From positions 248,001 to 312,000 of the forward strand of contig CAVONB010000002.1 in NCBI GenBank assembly GCA_963697205.1: DNA of 64,000 nucleotides, read 5' to 3'. The stretch's first letter is position 1, and each line of letters starts with the position of its first letter. A model generated the notes under the pieces. It was given only the letters and a program-made list of their open reading frames with translations. It was not told the DNA's origin and made no database searches. A program made the position numbers and the translations under genes. The DNA is from CAVONB01 sp963697205. GTDB taxonomy: Bacteria > Pseudomonadota > Alphaproteobacteria > Rhizobiales > Hyphomicrobiaceae. Shown here one piece after another: positions 16,001 to 25,398 of this stretch.

Positions 16001-18880
16001 ATGTCGTTATTTCCACTCGTCATCGACTTGAGCAACCTCACCACGTCTGACGGCTTCATCATCCAGGGCGACGCGACCGGGGACCAGGCCGGCTATAGCG
16101 TCGCCTCGGCCGGCGACGTCAATGGGGACGGCATCGACGACCTGATCGTCGGCGCGCGATTGGGCGACAACGGCGGAGGCGATGCAGGTGAAGCCTACGT
16201 CATCTACGGCGCGGCGGGCGGGCTCGCCAACATCGACCTCTCGACCCTGACCGCCGCGCAGGGCTTCATCATCCAGGGCGACGCGGCGGGCGACCAAGCC
16301 GGCACCAGCGTCGCGTCGGCGGGCGACGTCAACGGCGACGGTATCGACGACCTGATCGTCGGCGCACTGTTTGGCGACAACGGTGGCTCAAGCGCCGGCG
16401 AGGCCTACGTCATCTACGGCGCCGCGGGTGGCCTCGCCAACATTGATCTCACGACCCTGACCACCGCGCAGGGTTTCATCATTCAGGGCGACGAAGTGAT
16501 CGACAACGCAGGCCACAGCGTGTCGTCGGCGGGCGACGTCAATGGCGACGGTATCGACGACTTGATCGTCGGCGCGCCCAATGGCGACAATGGCGGCGAT
16601 AGAGCAGGCGAAGCCTATGTGATCTATGGCAAAACGGGTGGGCTCGCGAACATCGACCTCACCACGCTGACCGCTGCGCAGGGCTTCATCATTCAGGGCG
16701 ATAGCGCTGGTGACAGAGCCGGCTGGAGCGTCGCGGGGGCGGGCGATGTCAACGGCGACGGCATCGGCGACGTGATCGTCGGTGCGCTGTTCGGCGACAA
16801 CGACGGGGTCGCCGCTGGCGAGGCCTATGTGATCTACGGTGCGGCGGGCGGATTACCAGACATCGATCTCTCTACGCTGTCTGCTTCCCAAGGCTTCAAA
16901 ATTCAAGGCGATATTCCAGGCGATCGGGCAGGACACAGCGTCGCCACGGCGGGAGACGTCAACGGCGACGGCATCAACGATCTGATCATAGGTGCGGTCA
17001 ACGGCGACAACGGCGGAAGCGAGGCAGGTGAAGCCTACGTCATCTATGGCAAGGCGGGCGGCCTATCGAACATCGACCTCAGAACCCTGACGGCCGCGCA
17101 GGGGTTCATCATCCAGGGTGATGCGGCGAGCGATCAGGCCGGTACCAGTGTTGCGGGGGCGGGAGATGTCAATGGTGACGGCATCGACGACCTGATCATC
17201 GGTGCACGTCTGGGCGACAACGGCGGGTCGAACGCCGGAGAAGCCTATGTCATTTATGGCAAATCCGGCGGTCTGGCAAACATCGACCTGACCTTTCTGA
17301 CGGCCGCGCAGGGTTTCATAATCCAGGGCGATGCTGCGGGCGACTTCGCCGGCACATCCGTCGCGGCGGCCGGCGATGTCAACGGCGACGGCATCGACGA
17401 TCTGATCGTCGGAGCAAACGGCGGTGACAACGGCGGCACCGACGCCGGTGAGGCGTATGTCATATACGGGCGGCGCGCTCCGCTTTTCACGACTGGCTCA
17501 GACACGGTCGACTTGAACAACTTCAATCTGGCGCTTTATGACGTCGGGGAAGCGACGGATGCTCTTGCCGGCGACGATCATGTGACCTTGAGCGAGACGC
17601 AGAACGTCGGCGGTCTCTTCAACGGTGGCGCGGGCGCGGACACGATCATCGGCTCGGCTAATGATGATGCGGTGCGAGGCGGCGAAGATGCCGATGAGAT
17701 ACATCTGGGGGCCGGAAACGATGTGTTTCGCGGGCTTTCTGCTCATTTCGTCCCCGGCGAGGTCATCGACGGTGGCGAGGACACCGACACCCTGCGGATC
17801 GAGGGCGGCGGCACTGTCGACCTGACCGGCGTCACGATCGTCAACATCGAGAACATCCAGCGAACCTCGGGTGCCGGAACGACGCTCATCGTCGCCGACG
17901 CGGCGACCGCGGCCCTCGTTACGGGCTCAAGCACCAACGACATCGTCCAGATCGCCAGCGGCAGCGTCTCGGAGGCCCTCGTCGCCGACCTGATCCTGAA
18001 TGCGGGCGTGGAACGCATCGAATGGTCGATCCCGGGATTCGCGTCCGCAGTGGAGGCCGTGCCCGACGGTCTCGGTGGCTTCATCATCTCCTACGACGAC
18101 GGCGACGACCTGAAGCCGTGGGATACGATCGACGCCCAATACGACAGCCTCGGCCGCAAGGTCGCGCAGACCAACGACTACGACTTCCCGGGGCCCGAGG
18201 GCGGCATCACATCGAACTACACCTTCGATCCCGCGACGGGGTTCGCGACGACGATCGTCCATACCGACGGTCACCTGCAGCGCACGTTCTCCACCATCAC
18301 GACGACTCTGGAGAACGGCGTCGTCACCAAGGTCGATACGGTCAACGACAACGACACGCTCGTGGAGCAGTTCTTCACGGCCGGGGTCATCACATTGGAG
18401 CGCACGACCGACACCTCGAGCGCCAACGCCGGCAAGCCCTGGCTCTACCAGGACCGCGAGTATGACGGCGGCGTGACGCAGATCTTCCGCACGTTCTGGG
18501 ACGCAGGCGTCAACGGCGGCGGCCAGCACGTCGTTGGCACGGCCGGATCGCAGGTGATCGAGGGCGTTGCGCTCGGCGGCGGCGTGTCGACCACCAACGA
18601 CGCCCTGATCGGCGGCGCCGGCTCAGATACGTTCCGCTTCGTCGACGGCTTCGGCCACGACACCATCTACGACTTCGCCGACGGCGCCGATCTGTTGGAC
18701 CTCAGCTCATACGCGGCCGGCATCGAAACGCTGGCCGAGCTGCAGAACGCTGCGAGCATCACCCAGGTGGCGTTCGGGGCGGGATTCAACACCGTGATCG
18801 CCTTCAACGGCACGAGCGACCAGATCACCATCCGCAACCTCACCGTCGCTCAGCTCGGCGACGGCGACTTCGCGGTCTAG
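16001..18880 (+). CDS. Large FG-GAP repeat protein with RTX-like C-terminus, probably secreted
   Basis: A 959-residue acidic protein. Residues 18 to about 490 hold seven near-identical repeats of 70 residues, each with GDVNGDGIDDLIVGA (a DxNxDGxxD calcium loop) and GEAYVIYG. This predicts a seven-bladed integrin-alpha-like beta-propeller. The middle has RTX-like turns (NGGAGADTI, GGEDADEIHLGAGND). The last 100 residues (GGAGSDTFRF..GHDTIYDF) resemble type I secretion C-termini. There is no signal peptide, as expected for that route. The start at 16001 has TTGAGGGGG upstream. The role may be adhesion or cell-surface binding, and the HlyD/ABC genes at 61-64 kb are candidate exporters. Confidence 0.8.
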   Translation: MSLFPLVIDLSNLTTSDGFIIQGDATGDQAGYSVASAGDVNGDGIDDLIVGARLGDNGGGDAGEAYVIYGAAGGLANIDLSTLTAAQGFIIQGDAAGDQAGTSVASAGDVNGDGIDDLIVGALFGDNGGSSAGEAYVIYGAAGGLANIDLTTLTTAQGFIIQGDEVIDNAGHSVSSAGDVNGDGIDDLIVGAPNGDNGGDRAGEAYVIYGKTGGLANIDLTTLTAAQGFIIQGDSAGDRAGWSVAGAGDVNGDGIGDVIVGALFGDNDGVAAGEAYVIYGAAGGLPDIDLSTLSASQGFKIQGDIPGDRAGHSVATAGDVNGDGINDLIIGAVNGDNGGSEAGEAYVIYGKAGGLSNIDLRTLTAAQGFIIQGDAASDQAGTSVAGAGDVNGDGIDDLIIGARLGDNGGSNAGEAYVIYGKSGGLANIDLTFLTAAQGFIIQGDAAGDFAGTSVAAAGDVNGDGIDDLIVGANGGDNGGTDAGEAYVIYGRRAPLFTTGSDTVDLNNFNLALYDVGEATDALAGDDHVTLSETQNVGGLFNGGAGADTIIGSANDDAVRGGEDADEIHLGAGNDVFRGLSAHFVPGEVIDGGEDTDTLRIEGGGTVDLTGVTIVNIENIQRTSGAGTTLIVADAATAALVTGSSTNDIVQIASGSVSEALVADLILNAGVERIEWSIPGFASAVEAVPDGLGGFIISYDDGDDLKPWDTIDAQYDSLGRKVAQTNDYDFPGPEGGITSNYTFDPATGFATTIVHTDGHLQRTFSTITTTLENGVVTKVDTVNDNDTLVEQFFTAGVITLERTTDTSSANAGKPWLYQDREYDGGVTQIFRTFWDAGVNGGGQHVVGTAGSQVIEGVALGGGVSTTNDALIGGAGSDTFRFVDGFGHDTIYDFADGADLLDLSSYAAGIETLAELQNAASITQVAFGAGFNTVIAFNGTSDQITIRNLTVAQLGDGDFAV
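16052..17470 (+). repeat. Seven tandem 210-bp coding repeats
   Basis: Units begin at 16052, 16262, 16472, 16682, 16892, 17102 and 17312, exactly 210 bp apart, and the last is shortened. Protein identity between units is high, while third-base positions vary. This suggests old duplication with purifying selection, or ongoing homogenisation. Each unit encodes one propeller blade. Confidence 0.9.
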
Positions 18881-19395
18881 CGGTCGGACGGGCGCGTGCG
18901 CCACCGCGCAGGCCCCGTACAATCACGCAGCCGGAAACATTGAGGACACCCACATTATTCCCCAGCTTCGCCGCACAACGCGTCACCGTGTTCCGCTGCG
19001 GTGCCCCGGGCAGCGGAGCCGCGACAAGTCGCCGGCGGCGAACAGTCGAAAAACGCGGGGGTGTCGGGGGCGCCCCCCCGACTTGGGGCGCAGGGGCGAA
19101 CAGCCCCGCAAGCGCCGGAAGGCGCTTTCATCGCACCGCCCTCGATGGCCTCACGGCCAGCAAGAGGTTTCACCTCTGGTGGAGCGTGGCGATTCCCGTT
19201 CCGGGAGTCGCCCGCCACGCACGTTTCGCGCTCTGCGACCACGATCGCAACCCTGGACCTGCCATTGCTCGCGACGACCGGCGCCGAAACTCTGAGCCGC
19301 TCACCCAACCGCAAACAATCGGGACAGGACAAATTCTGATCCTGGATGGGTGCGGTGCGCCAGACGCGTGCGACGACGCCCTGTGCCTATAGGTC
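18881..19395. other. Intergenic stretch without recognisable gene
   Basis: These 515 bases lie between the FG-GAP gene and ybaB. Open frames here have no family resemblance. A GC-rich inverted segment occurs near 19060-19085 (GGGGGCGCCCCCCC). I see no RNA gene or known repeat. Confidence 0.4.
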
Positions 19396-19716
19396 TTAGA
19401 ACAGCTTCAGCCCCGGCGGCAGCGGCAGGCCGCCGGTCACCTCTTTCATCTTGTCCTGCATCGTCGTCTCGACCTTGGCGCGCGCGTCCTGGAACGCGGC
19501 GATGATCAGATCCTCGACGATCTCCGCCTCGTCGGCCTTCATCAGCGACGGATCGATCTTGAGCGCGCGCATGTCGCCCTTGCCGTTCAGCGTGACGGAT
19601 ACCATGCCACCGCCAGACTGTCCGGCGACCTCCATCTCGGCCAGCTCCTCCTGCATCTGCTGCATCTTGGCCTGCATCTGCTGGACCTGCTTCATCATGC
19701 CCATGATGTCTTTCAT
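19396..19716 (-). CDS. ybaB: YbaB/EbfC nucleoid-associated protein
   Basis: A 106-residue protein beginning MKDIMGMMKQVQQMQAKMQQ, the Met/Gln-rich helix of the YbaB family, with the central strands MVSVTLNGKGDMRALKIDPSL. YbaB dimers bind DNA and are usually encoded between dnaX and recR. dnaX is upstream here, separated by a repeat doublet. recR does not follow, as the next 500 bases have no gene. Length and sequence are typical. Confidence 0.93.
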   Translation of the reverse strand: MKDIMGMMKQVQQMQAKMQQMQEELAEMEVAGQSGGGMVSVTLNGKGDMRALKIDPSLMKADEAEIVEDLIIAAFQDARAKVETTMQDKMKEVTGGLPLPPGLKLF

Positions 19717-19730
19717 TGCCGGCTCCCGTT

Positions 19731-19815
19731 GAAAATGGCGACACCCACCATTTCCCGGTGGGACTTCGGTCGTTGCACGCAGGCTGTATAGAAAATGGTG
19801 GCTGTCGCCATTTTC
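19731..19815. repeat. REP-like palindrome doublet 2 (between dnaX and ybaB)
   Basis: GAAAATGGCGACACCCACCA at 19731 and its inverted partner ending at 19815 (GAAAATGGTGGCTGTCGCCA from 19791) are 60 bp apart. The CG-to-CG change in both arms keeps the pairing between partners. The second arm covers the last bases of dnaX, including its stop. Confidence 0.75.
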
Positions 19816-21739
19816 AACCCGTCGCGCTCTCCTCGCCGTCGTCGTCCTCGACGGGTGCGATGGAAACCGGCTTCACGGATGCGATGCGGGCCTCCGGGAA
19901 CGTGTCCATCACGGCCTTCACCGCGGGATGCGCCTTGATCGCCTCGAGCTCGGCCGCCTCGCGCTCCGCCCGCACTTGCCCGAGCGGCTTCTCGCCGGCC
20001 TGCTTGCTGAGCGCCACCATCCAGCGCCGCGCGGTCCAGCGCGAAAGCTTCTCGCGCAGCTCGTTGGCGATCTCCGGCGGCGCGCCCGGCAGCAGGAAGA
20101 GGTCGATGGTGCCGGCGTCCGCATCGAACTTGACGAGGCTCGTGTGCTCTTCCAGGTGCACCTTGAGGCGCGCGTCGCGCCGCTGTCCGACGAGGTCGAC
20201 GACATCCTCGAAAGCGCGCGGATCGGGCAGAGCTGCGGCCCGCTGCGCTTCCGCCTCTTCCGGATCCCCGACGAAATCCTCGCCGAGGTCGAGGTCGTCG
20301 GACATGCCGACGTCGATCTCGGCATCGGGCCCGGGACCCGCACCATAGTCGTCCTGCGACATTGCGGGTGGCGGCGCAGCGGGCTGAGCCGCCCGCAAGG
20401 GCGCCGGGGCCGGCTCGGTGGCCCGCATCGCGACGTCGCCAGCCTGATTGATCGTGCGCCGCTCGCCCCCGCCCTCGCTCCTCGGCTGCGGCTGAAGCGG
20501 CTCCCCGATCCGACGCTGCGGCTCGCCGCCCAGCGCCCGGATCAGCTCGTCCGGGCTCGGCAGGTCGGCGGTATGGGCGACGCGGATGACGACCATCTCG
20601 GCCGCCGCCAGCGGATCGGGCGCCTTCTGCGCCTCCTCCAGCCCCTTCACGAGCATCTGCCAGGCACGCGACAGCAGCGGGATCGACAGCTTGGCTGCAA
20701 GCTCGCCCGCCCGTCGCTTCTCCTCCCCCGACAGCGCCTCGCCCGCCTTTTCCGCGCCGACCATTTTCGCGCGCGTCGTGGTGTGAACGGCCTCAGCGAG
20801 ATCGGCCAGCACCTGCACGGGGTCGGCGCCATCCTTGTAGAGCCCACCGAGTGCATCGAGGGCGGCGCCCGGCTGGCCGGCGAAGACGAGCTCCAGGAGA
20901 TCGAAGATGCGCCCGCGATCGGCGAGGCCGAGCATCGCGCGCACCGCCTCGAAGCTGACCGCCCCCGCCCCCATCGCAATCGCCTGGTCGAGAATCGACA
21001 GACCATCGCGCACACTGCCTTCCGCCGCGCGCGCGATCAGCGCCAGAGCCTCGGGCTCCGCGGTGGCGCCTTCCGCCGTCACGATCCGGGCGAAGTGCTC
21101 CATCAGCACCGGCACCTCGACACGGCGCAGGTCGAAGCGCTGGCAGCGCGACAGCACCGTGACCGGCACCTTGCGCACTTCCGTGGTCGCGAAGATGAAT
21201 TTGACGTGCTCCGGCGGCTCCTCCAGCGTCTTCAGGAGCGCGTTGAACGCGCCCTTCGACAGCATGTGGACCTCGTCGATGATGAACACCTTGTAGCGCG
21301 CGACCAGTGGCTTGTAGCGCGCGCTCTCGATGATCTCGCGGATGTTGTCGATGCCGGTGTTGGAGGCCGCGTCCATCTCGAGCACGTCGGGATGGCGCGA
21401 ATTCAGGATCTCCTGGCAGTGCTGCCCGAACGCTTCCGGCTCAGTCGGCAGGGCGATCGTGGGCCTGTCGGGCGCACCCTCGCGCGAGAAGTTCAGCGCA
21501 CGGGCGAGGATGCGCGCCGTCGTGGTCTTGCCGACGCCGCGCACGCCGGTCAGCATGTAGCCTTGCGCGATGCGGTCGGTGGCAAACGCGTTCTCGAGCG
21601 TCTGCACCATGGCCTGCTGGCCGATCAGGTCGTCGAACGAGCGCGGCCGGTACTTGCGCGCGAGCACGACATAAGGCTGGGCCGGGGCCGTCCCTTCGCC
21701 CGCCGTGCCGTCAGCCTCTGATTTGGGTTTCTTCGCCAT
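19814..21739 (-). CDS. dnaX: DNA polymerase III subunits gamma and tau
   Basis: A 641-residue clamp-loader ATPase. Walker A is GVRGVGKTT near residue 45-53, followed by HPDVLEMDAASNTGIDNIRE, Walker B VFIIDEVHML and the SRC-type motif VTVLSRCQRFDLRR. The zinc-cluster region keeps only one Cys (GQHCQEI), as in other alphaproteobacteria. A long acidic linker follows, and the C-terminal 130 residues form the alpha-binding domain of tau. It lies directly downstream of the SRP RNA gene, a widespread order. Its last codons overlap a repeat arm. Confidence 0.95.
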   Translation of the reverse strand: MAKKPKSEADGTAGEGTAPAQPYVVLARKYRPRSFDDLIGQQAMVQTLENAFATDRIAQGYMLTGVRGVGKTTTARILARALNFSREGAPDRPTIALPTEPEAFGQHCQEILNSRHPDVLEMDAASNTGIDNIREIIESARYKPLVARYKVFIIDEVHMLSKGAFNALLKTLEEPPEHVKFIFATTEVRKVPVTVLSRCQRFDLRRVEVPVLMEHFARIVTAEGATAEPEALALIARAAEGSVRDGLSILDQAIAMGAGAVSFEAVRAMLGLADRGRIFDLLELVFAGQPGAALDALGGLYKDGADPVQVLADLAEAVHTTTRAKMVGAEKAGEALSGEEKRRAGELAAKLSIPLLSRAWQMLVKGLEEAQKAPDPLAAAEMVVIRVAHTADLPSPDELIRALGGEPQRRIGEPLQPQPRSEGGGERRTINQAGDVAMRATEPAPAPLRAAQPAAPPPAMSQDDYGAGPGPDAEIDVGMSDDLDLGEDFVGDPEEAEAQRAAALPDPRAFEDVVDLVGQRRDARLKVHLEEHTSLVKFDADAGTIDLFLLPGAPPEIANELREKLSRWTARRWMVALSKQAGEKPLGQVRAEREAAELEAIKAHPAVKAVMDTFPEARIASVKPVSIAPVEDDDGEESATG

Positions 21740-21752
21740 CCCGCCCGCTTAC

Positions 21753-21834
21753 GAAAATGGGGACACCCACCATTTTCTGCCCGCCTGATCGACCGAGACG
21801 GCATCGCAGGAAAATGGTGGGTGTCCCCATTTTC
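21753..21834. repeat. REP-like palindrome doublet 3 (upstream of dnaX)
   Basis: GAAAATGGGGACACCCACCA at 21753-21777 and its exact inverted copy at 21810-21834 are identical in all 25 bases when compared on opposite strands. They lie 57 bp apart in the dnaX leader. Confidence 0.8.
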
Positions 21835-21990
21835 CCCCGAACACCGGACCGAAGGTCCGAGGCTGCAAGCAGCCCGGCCGGGCGCGGTTGCGAAGTGGGC
21901 AACCGGAGCGCCGACAAGAAAGGCCGCCCCCGCGGAGGGTGCCAGCGCGCCGCGCGCGCCGAAAAGCACCCGTGAGCAAATTCATGAGCT

Positions 21991-22084
21991 GGCGAACGAC
22001 CCGCACCGGGCTCGTTAGGGCTGCTACCTTCCGGTCCTGACCCGGTTGGCGAGGGGTACGCCCGCCGCCAGCCCGGCGGGAATA
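21991..22084 (-). ncRNA. ffs: Signal recognition particle RNA, small bacterial type
   Basis: On the minus strand the conserved core reads CCGGGTCAGGACCGGAAGG followed by TAGCAGCCCTAACGAG. This is the Ffh-binding helix 8 with its GGAA-type loop and the asymmetric AGCA side. Flanking GC-rich arms (GGCGGGCGTACCCCTCGCC and the CGAGCCCGGTGCGGG side) complete a rod of about 95 nt. It lies upstream of dnaX, where this gene is often found. The ends are estimated. Confidence 0.85.
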
Positions 22085-22368
22085 TGGCGGCTCACACGTC
22101 TGATGGCAAGTTTGGATGTGGAGCGCGGCGTGGGCCGGCCACACCCATCGCCATACGCTGAGCTACCCGGCCAGCGCACCCACCCCTTCCGTCGGACCTT
22201 CGCCTTGGCCGCGCCCCCGGCCACCCCGCACGCGCCGCGCCAACGGCCCGCAACCGCCCCGCACCCATCCCGGCCGTTAACGTGAACAACGATCGCGCCA
22301 GCGCCAACCCGGGCGGGCCCACTACAACCGCTTATTGGGGAATCAATTGCTGTTTCAGGATTGCGCCT

Positions 22369-23434
22369 ATGACCGCCCTGGTGCCGCCCACCGACCGACC
22401 GTATGCAATAGAAACCGTACGCGCCGTCGCCGTCCTGTTCCTCGTCAGCTACCACGTCGTCGGCGCCGAGCCCGGCGACGGGCTCCGCCTGGATTACCCG
22501 CACCCTCTTCGCGTCCTGTCCGAACTGCTGGACGACATCCGCATGCCGCTGTTCGCCGCCATCTCCGGCGCGGTCTACGCGCTGCGACCGGTCAGCCGCG
22601 AGCGCATGACTGCCTTTCTGGTCGGCAAGCTGCGCCGCCTGGCCATTCCCGGCGCCGTCGCCGTCACCGTCATCGCGACCATCGCCACGATCCTGTCGAA
22701 GCAGCCGGTGCCGCAGCCTTTCTGGAAAATCTACGTCCTGCCGTACGCATACTTTTGGTATCTGCAGGCCATTCTCGTGATCTTCTTCACCTACTGCTTG
22801 TTCGATGTTCTCACGCGCGGACGATATCTCGTCGCTTCCATGCTGGCGGCGCTCGCGATGTTCTTCGCCAAACTGGATCTGACGAGCGTCTTTGCGGTAA
22901 ATGGCGTTTCTTACCTGCTGCCCTATTTCGTGATGGGCATCCTGCTGGTGCGCAAGAAGGCTCTGTTCGAGCACCACCACGCCAAGCTCGTCGCGACCGC
23001 CATCGTGCTGATCGCCTTCGGCATCGGCCTCAACATGATCGAACTCGCAAGAACGGGATCACTGCCGCACGAACGACAGGACGTGCAGTCTTTGTGCGTC
23101 GGCATCGGCGCTTGCGCTACCGCGTTCCTGCTGGCGCCGAGAATTGACGCCTTGCACTGGATCGGCCCGCCGAGCTTCGTAATCTATCTCTATCATATCA
23201 TCGGCACCAGCGCCGCGCGGCGGGCGCTCCATGCTGTCCATGTCGAATTCGATCGCGATCCATCTGGTCGTCGGCATGCTGGCAGGCATCCTGACAGGAT
23301 ATGCGATCTACAGGCTGGTGCGCCACAATACGCTGACGGCGTTGATCGTCTCGGGCGAAAAGCTTGGCCCCACCGCGTCGTCGGCCGGACCAATCGGATT
23401 CCCCGCGACGCGCGCCCAGGCACGGCTGCCGTAA
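22369..23434 (+). pseudogene. Acyltransferase 3 family membrane protein, frameshifted
   Basis: A polytopic protein beginning MTALVPPTDRPYAIETVRAV, with the AT3 family pattern: an early His in VSYHVVGAEPG, then RMPLFAAISGAVYAL, and about ten membrane segments. Such proteins O-acylate surface glycans. The sequence is continuous to about 23222 (SFVIYLYHIIGTSAARRALH). It then resumes in the next frame (MSNSIAIHLVVGMLAGILTG) and stops at 23434. One indel near 23225 removes the last helix in the first frame. This may be an assembly error or a real mutation. It is a single gene. Confidence 0.75.
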
Positions 23435-23575
23435 GGCGGGCGCGCGAGCGCGGCCCGTCGCCGAGAACCAGAAAGTCCAACAAACGTACCGGCTCAAAAT
23501 CGGCAGGAGGTCAGAGGCCAGCGGCCCGTGATGTGAGCCAGCATCCAGGGCCGGCCGTCCGTTGCACAATGGCGA

Positions 23576-24166
23576 TCATGACCCGGAACGGCGCGGCCGG
23601 CGACCTCGCGCCGTCGGCAACATGCGCGCGATCATGCGGTCCCTCAGTCCGAAATGGTGGGCAAGCACCAACCCGAGGTGCAGCCCGAGCGGCAGCAGCA
23701 GCAAAAACGCGCCGGCGATGTGGACGGCCTTGGCCGCGGAGGCGAGCAGCGGGATCGCGCCGAAAGGTGCTGGCAGATCGAAAAGGCCGAATAAGCGCAC
23801 GCCATAGCCGCCGGCCGTGACATACAGATAGCCGCTCAGCGGCATGACGAGCATCGCCGCATAGAGCAGTTGCTCTGCGCGGTGGATCATCGTGTGCTCG
23901 AGCGGTGTCAGCGTCGGCGCCCAGGGCGGCAATTGACCCGCCCCGCGATTGAGCAGGCGGACGATGGCAAACACCAGCGCCACGAGCCCCAGCGACTTGT
24001 GCCAATTGTAATAGGCGCCCGGCGCGATGCCCAAGGTCGTGTCACCCTCCGGCGTCGCCAGCATGATGGTCGCGGACACGTATTGCAGCGCGAACAAAAG
24101 GGCGATCGACCAGTGCAGGAGCTTGGTGAGCGCGCCATAGCCGGCGGGCGAATTCAACAGCGGCAT
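23576..24166 (-). CDS. Cytochrome b561-type membrane protein
   Basis: A 196-residue four-helix protein of the bacterial cytochrome b561 family. It carries heme-ligand histidines in LTKLLHWSIALLFALQY (helix 1), YYNWHKSLGLVALVF (helix 2) and AKAVHIAGAFLLLLPLGLHL (helix 4), plus MIHRAEQLLYAAMLVMPLSGY in helix 3. These proteins pass electrons between quinols and periplasmic partners or oxygen. The start at 24166 matches the usual short N-terminus before helix 1. It is a single gene between the acyltransferase and the TctC gene. Confidence 0.85.
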   Translation of the reverse strand: MPLLNSPAGYGALTKLLHWSIALLFALQYVSATIMLATPEGDTTLGIAPGAYYNWHKSLGLVALVFAIVRLLNRGAGQLPPWAPTLTPLEHTMIHRAEQLLYAAMLVMPLSGYLYVTAGGYGVRLFGLFDLPAPFGAIPLLASAAKAVHIAGAFLLLLPLGLHLGLVLAHHFGLRDRMIARMLPTARGRRPRRSGS

Positions 24167-24286
24167 CGTCGCTCCCGAGAACTGACGTGGGCGGGAAAAG
24201 GGGCGCAAAATCTGGACAGGAAGAATTTCCCGGCCGAGCCGATGTCGCAGCCAGCACGATAAGAAATTCTTCCTGCTGTGTCCCCC

Positions 24287-25289
24287 TCAGTTCACCTTCA
24301 CGTTGTTGTCGCGAACGACCTTGCCCCAGAAGACGATCTCGTCCTTGACGTACTTCGCGGCGGCCTCCTGGCTCCACATGTCCTTGGGATACGCCTCGAC
24401 GCCGGACTTGCCATAGATCTCCTGCACCTTTGCGTCCGCGAGCGTCTCCTGCAGCGCCTTGTTCAGTTTCGCCACGACATCGGCCGGCGTGCCGGCGGGC
24501 GCAAACATCGCGTGCCAGAATGGCTTGTCGATCTCCTTGTGGCCGACCTCGCCGAACGTCGGCACATCCGGCAGATCCTTGAACCGCTTCGACGAGCCGA
24601 TGGCGAAGCCCTTGACCTTGCCCTCCTTGATCAGCTTAGAGGCGACGGCGGCGCCGACATTGGCGATGTCGATGTGCCCGCCGAGCAGGTCCGTCACCGC
24701 CGGCGCGATGCCGCGATAGGCGATCAGGCTCGAACTCGATGCCCATCGACTTGACCAGCATCAGCGTCTGCAGATGCCCGAGCGTACCCGCGCCGGGATG
24801 CGCGTACTTCGCCGGTTTGCCGGGCCCCTTCGCCCACGCGACGAGCTCCTTGAAGTTGTTCGCCGGCAGATCCTTCCGGCTGACCAGGATGACCGCGCTC
24901 TGGTTGACCAGGCCGACCGTCACGAAGTCCTTCTCCGTATCGAAGGCCAGCTTGGAGTAGAGCGTCGGCGTGATGGCGAACCCGTTCTGGTGGATCAGCA
25001 GCGTGTAGCCGTCCGGCGCCGCGCGCGCGACCTTCGCCATGCCAATCGTCCCGCCCGCGCCCGGCGCGGTCTCCACCACGAGCTGCTGGCCGAGAACCGC
25101 CGACATCTTGTCGCCGATCAGCCGTGCGGCCACATCCGCCGGTCCGCCGGCCGAAGACGGCACGACCACCGTGATCGGACGGGAGGGATAAGCCTGGGCC
25201 TGCGCCTCGTGCGCGAGCCCGAGCACAGCGAACGCCGCCGTGCCGAATGCTGCGGCCACAATCCGCCGCCGCGAGCTGTCGAATGTCAT
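24287..25289 (-). pseudogene. TctC-family tripartite tricarboxylate transporter binding protein, frameshifted
   Basis: A periplasmic binding protein of the Bug/TctC family. It has a signal peptide at residues 1-32 (RRRIVAAAFGTAAFAVLGLA, cleavage near AQA), then YPSRPITVVVPSSAGGPADV and GAGGTIGMAKVARAAPDGYT. The frame breaks near 24720: the first part ends at MGIEFEP and the second resumes at AVTDLLGGHIDIANVGAAVA. It then runs normally to VRDNNVKVN. A single indel explains it. No TctA or TctB genes are near, which is usual for orphan Bug proteins. Confidence 0.8.
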
Positions 25290-25398
25290 GGGACGTCTCC
25301 TCCATCTGGCCGGCCGTCTGCGGACCGATGGGGCAAACGTCGGATGGAACGGGCTGGCGGTCAATAACCCCTTCACGCGTTCATTTCGGCTTACGCGT

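Noticed and set aside
16052..17470. Regular 210-bp repeats as a CRISPR or satellite array
   Set aside because: They are coding, in frame throughout, and encode FG-GAP blades. There are no spacers.
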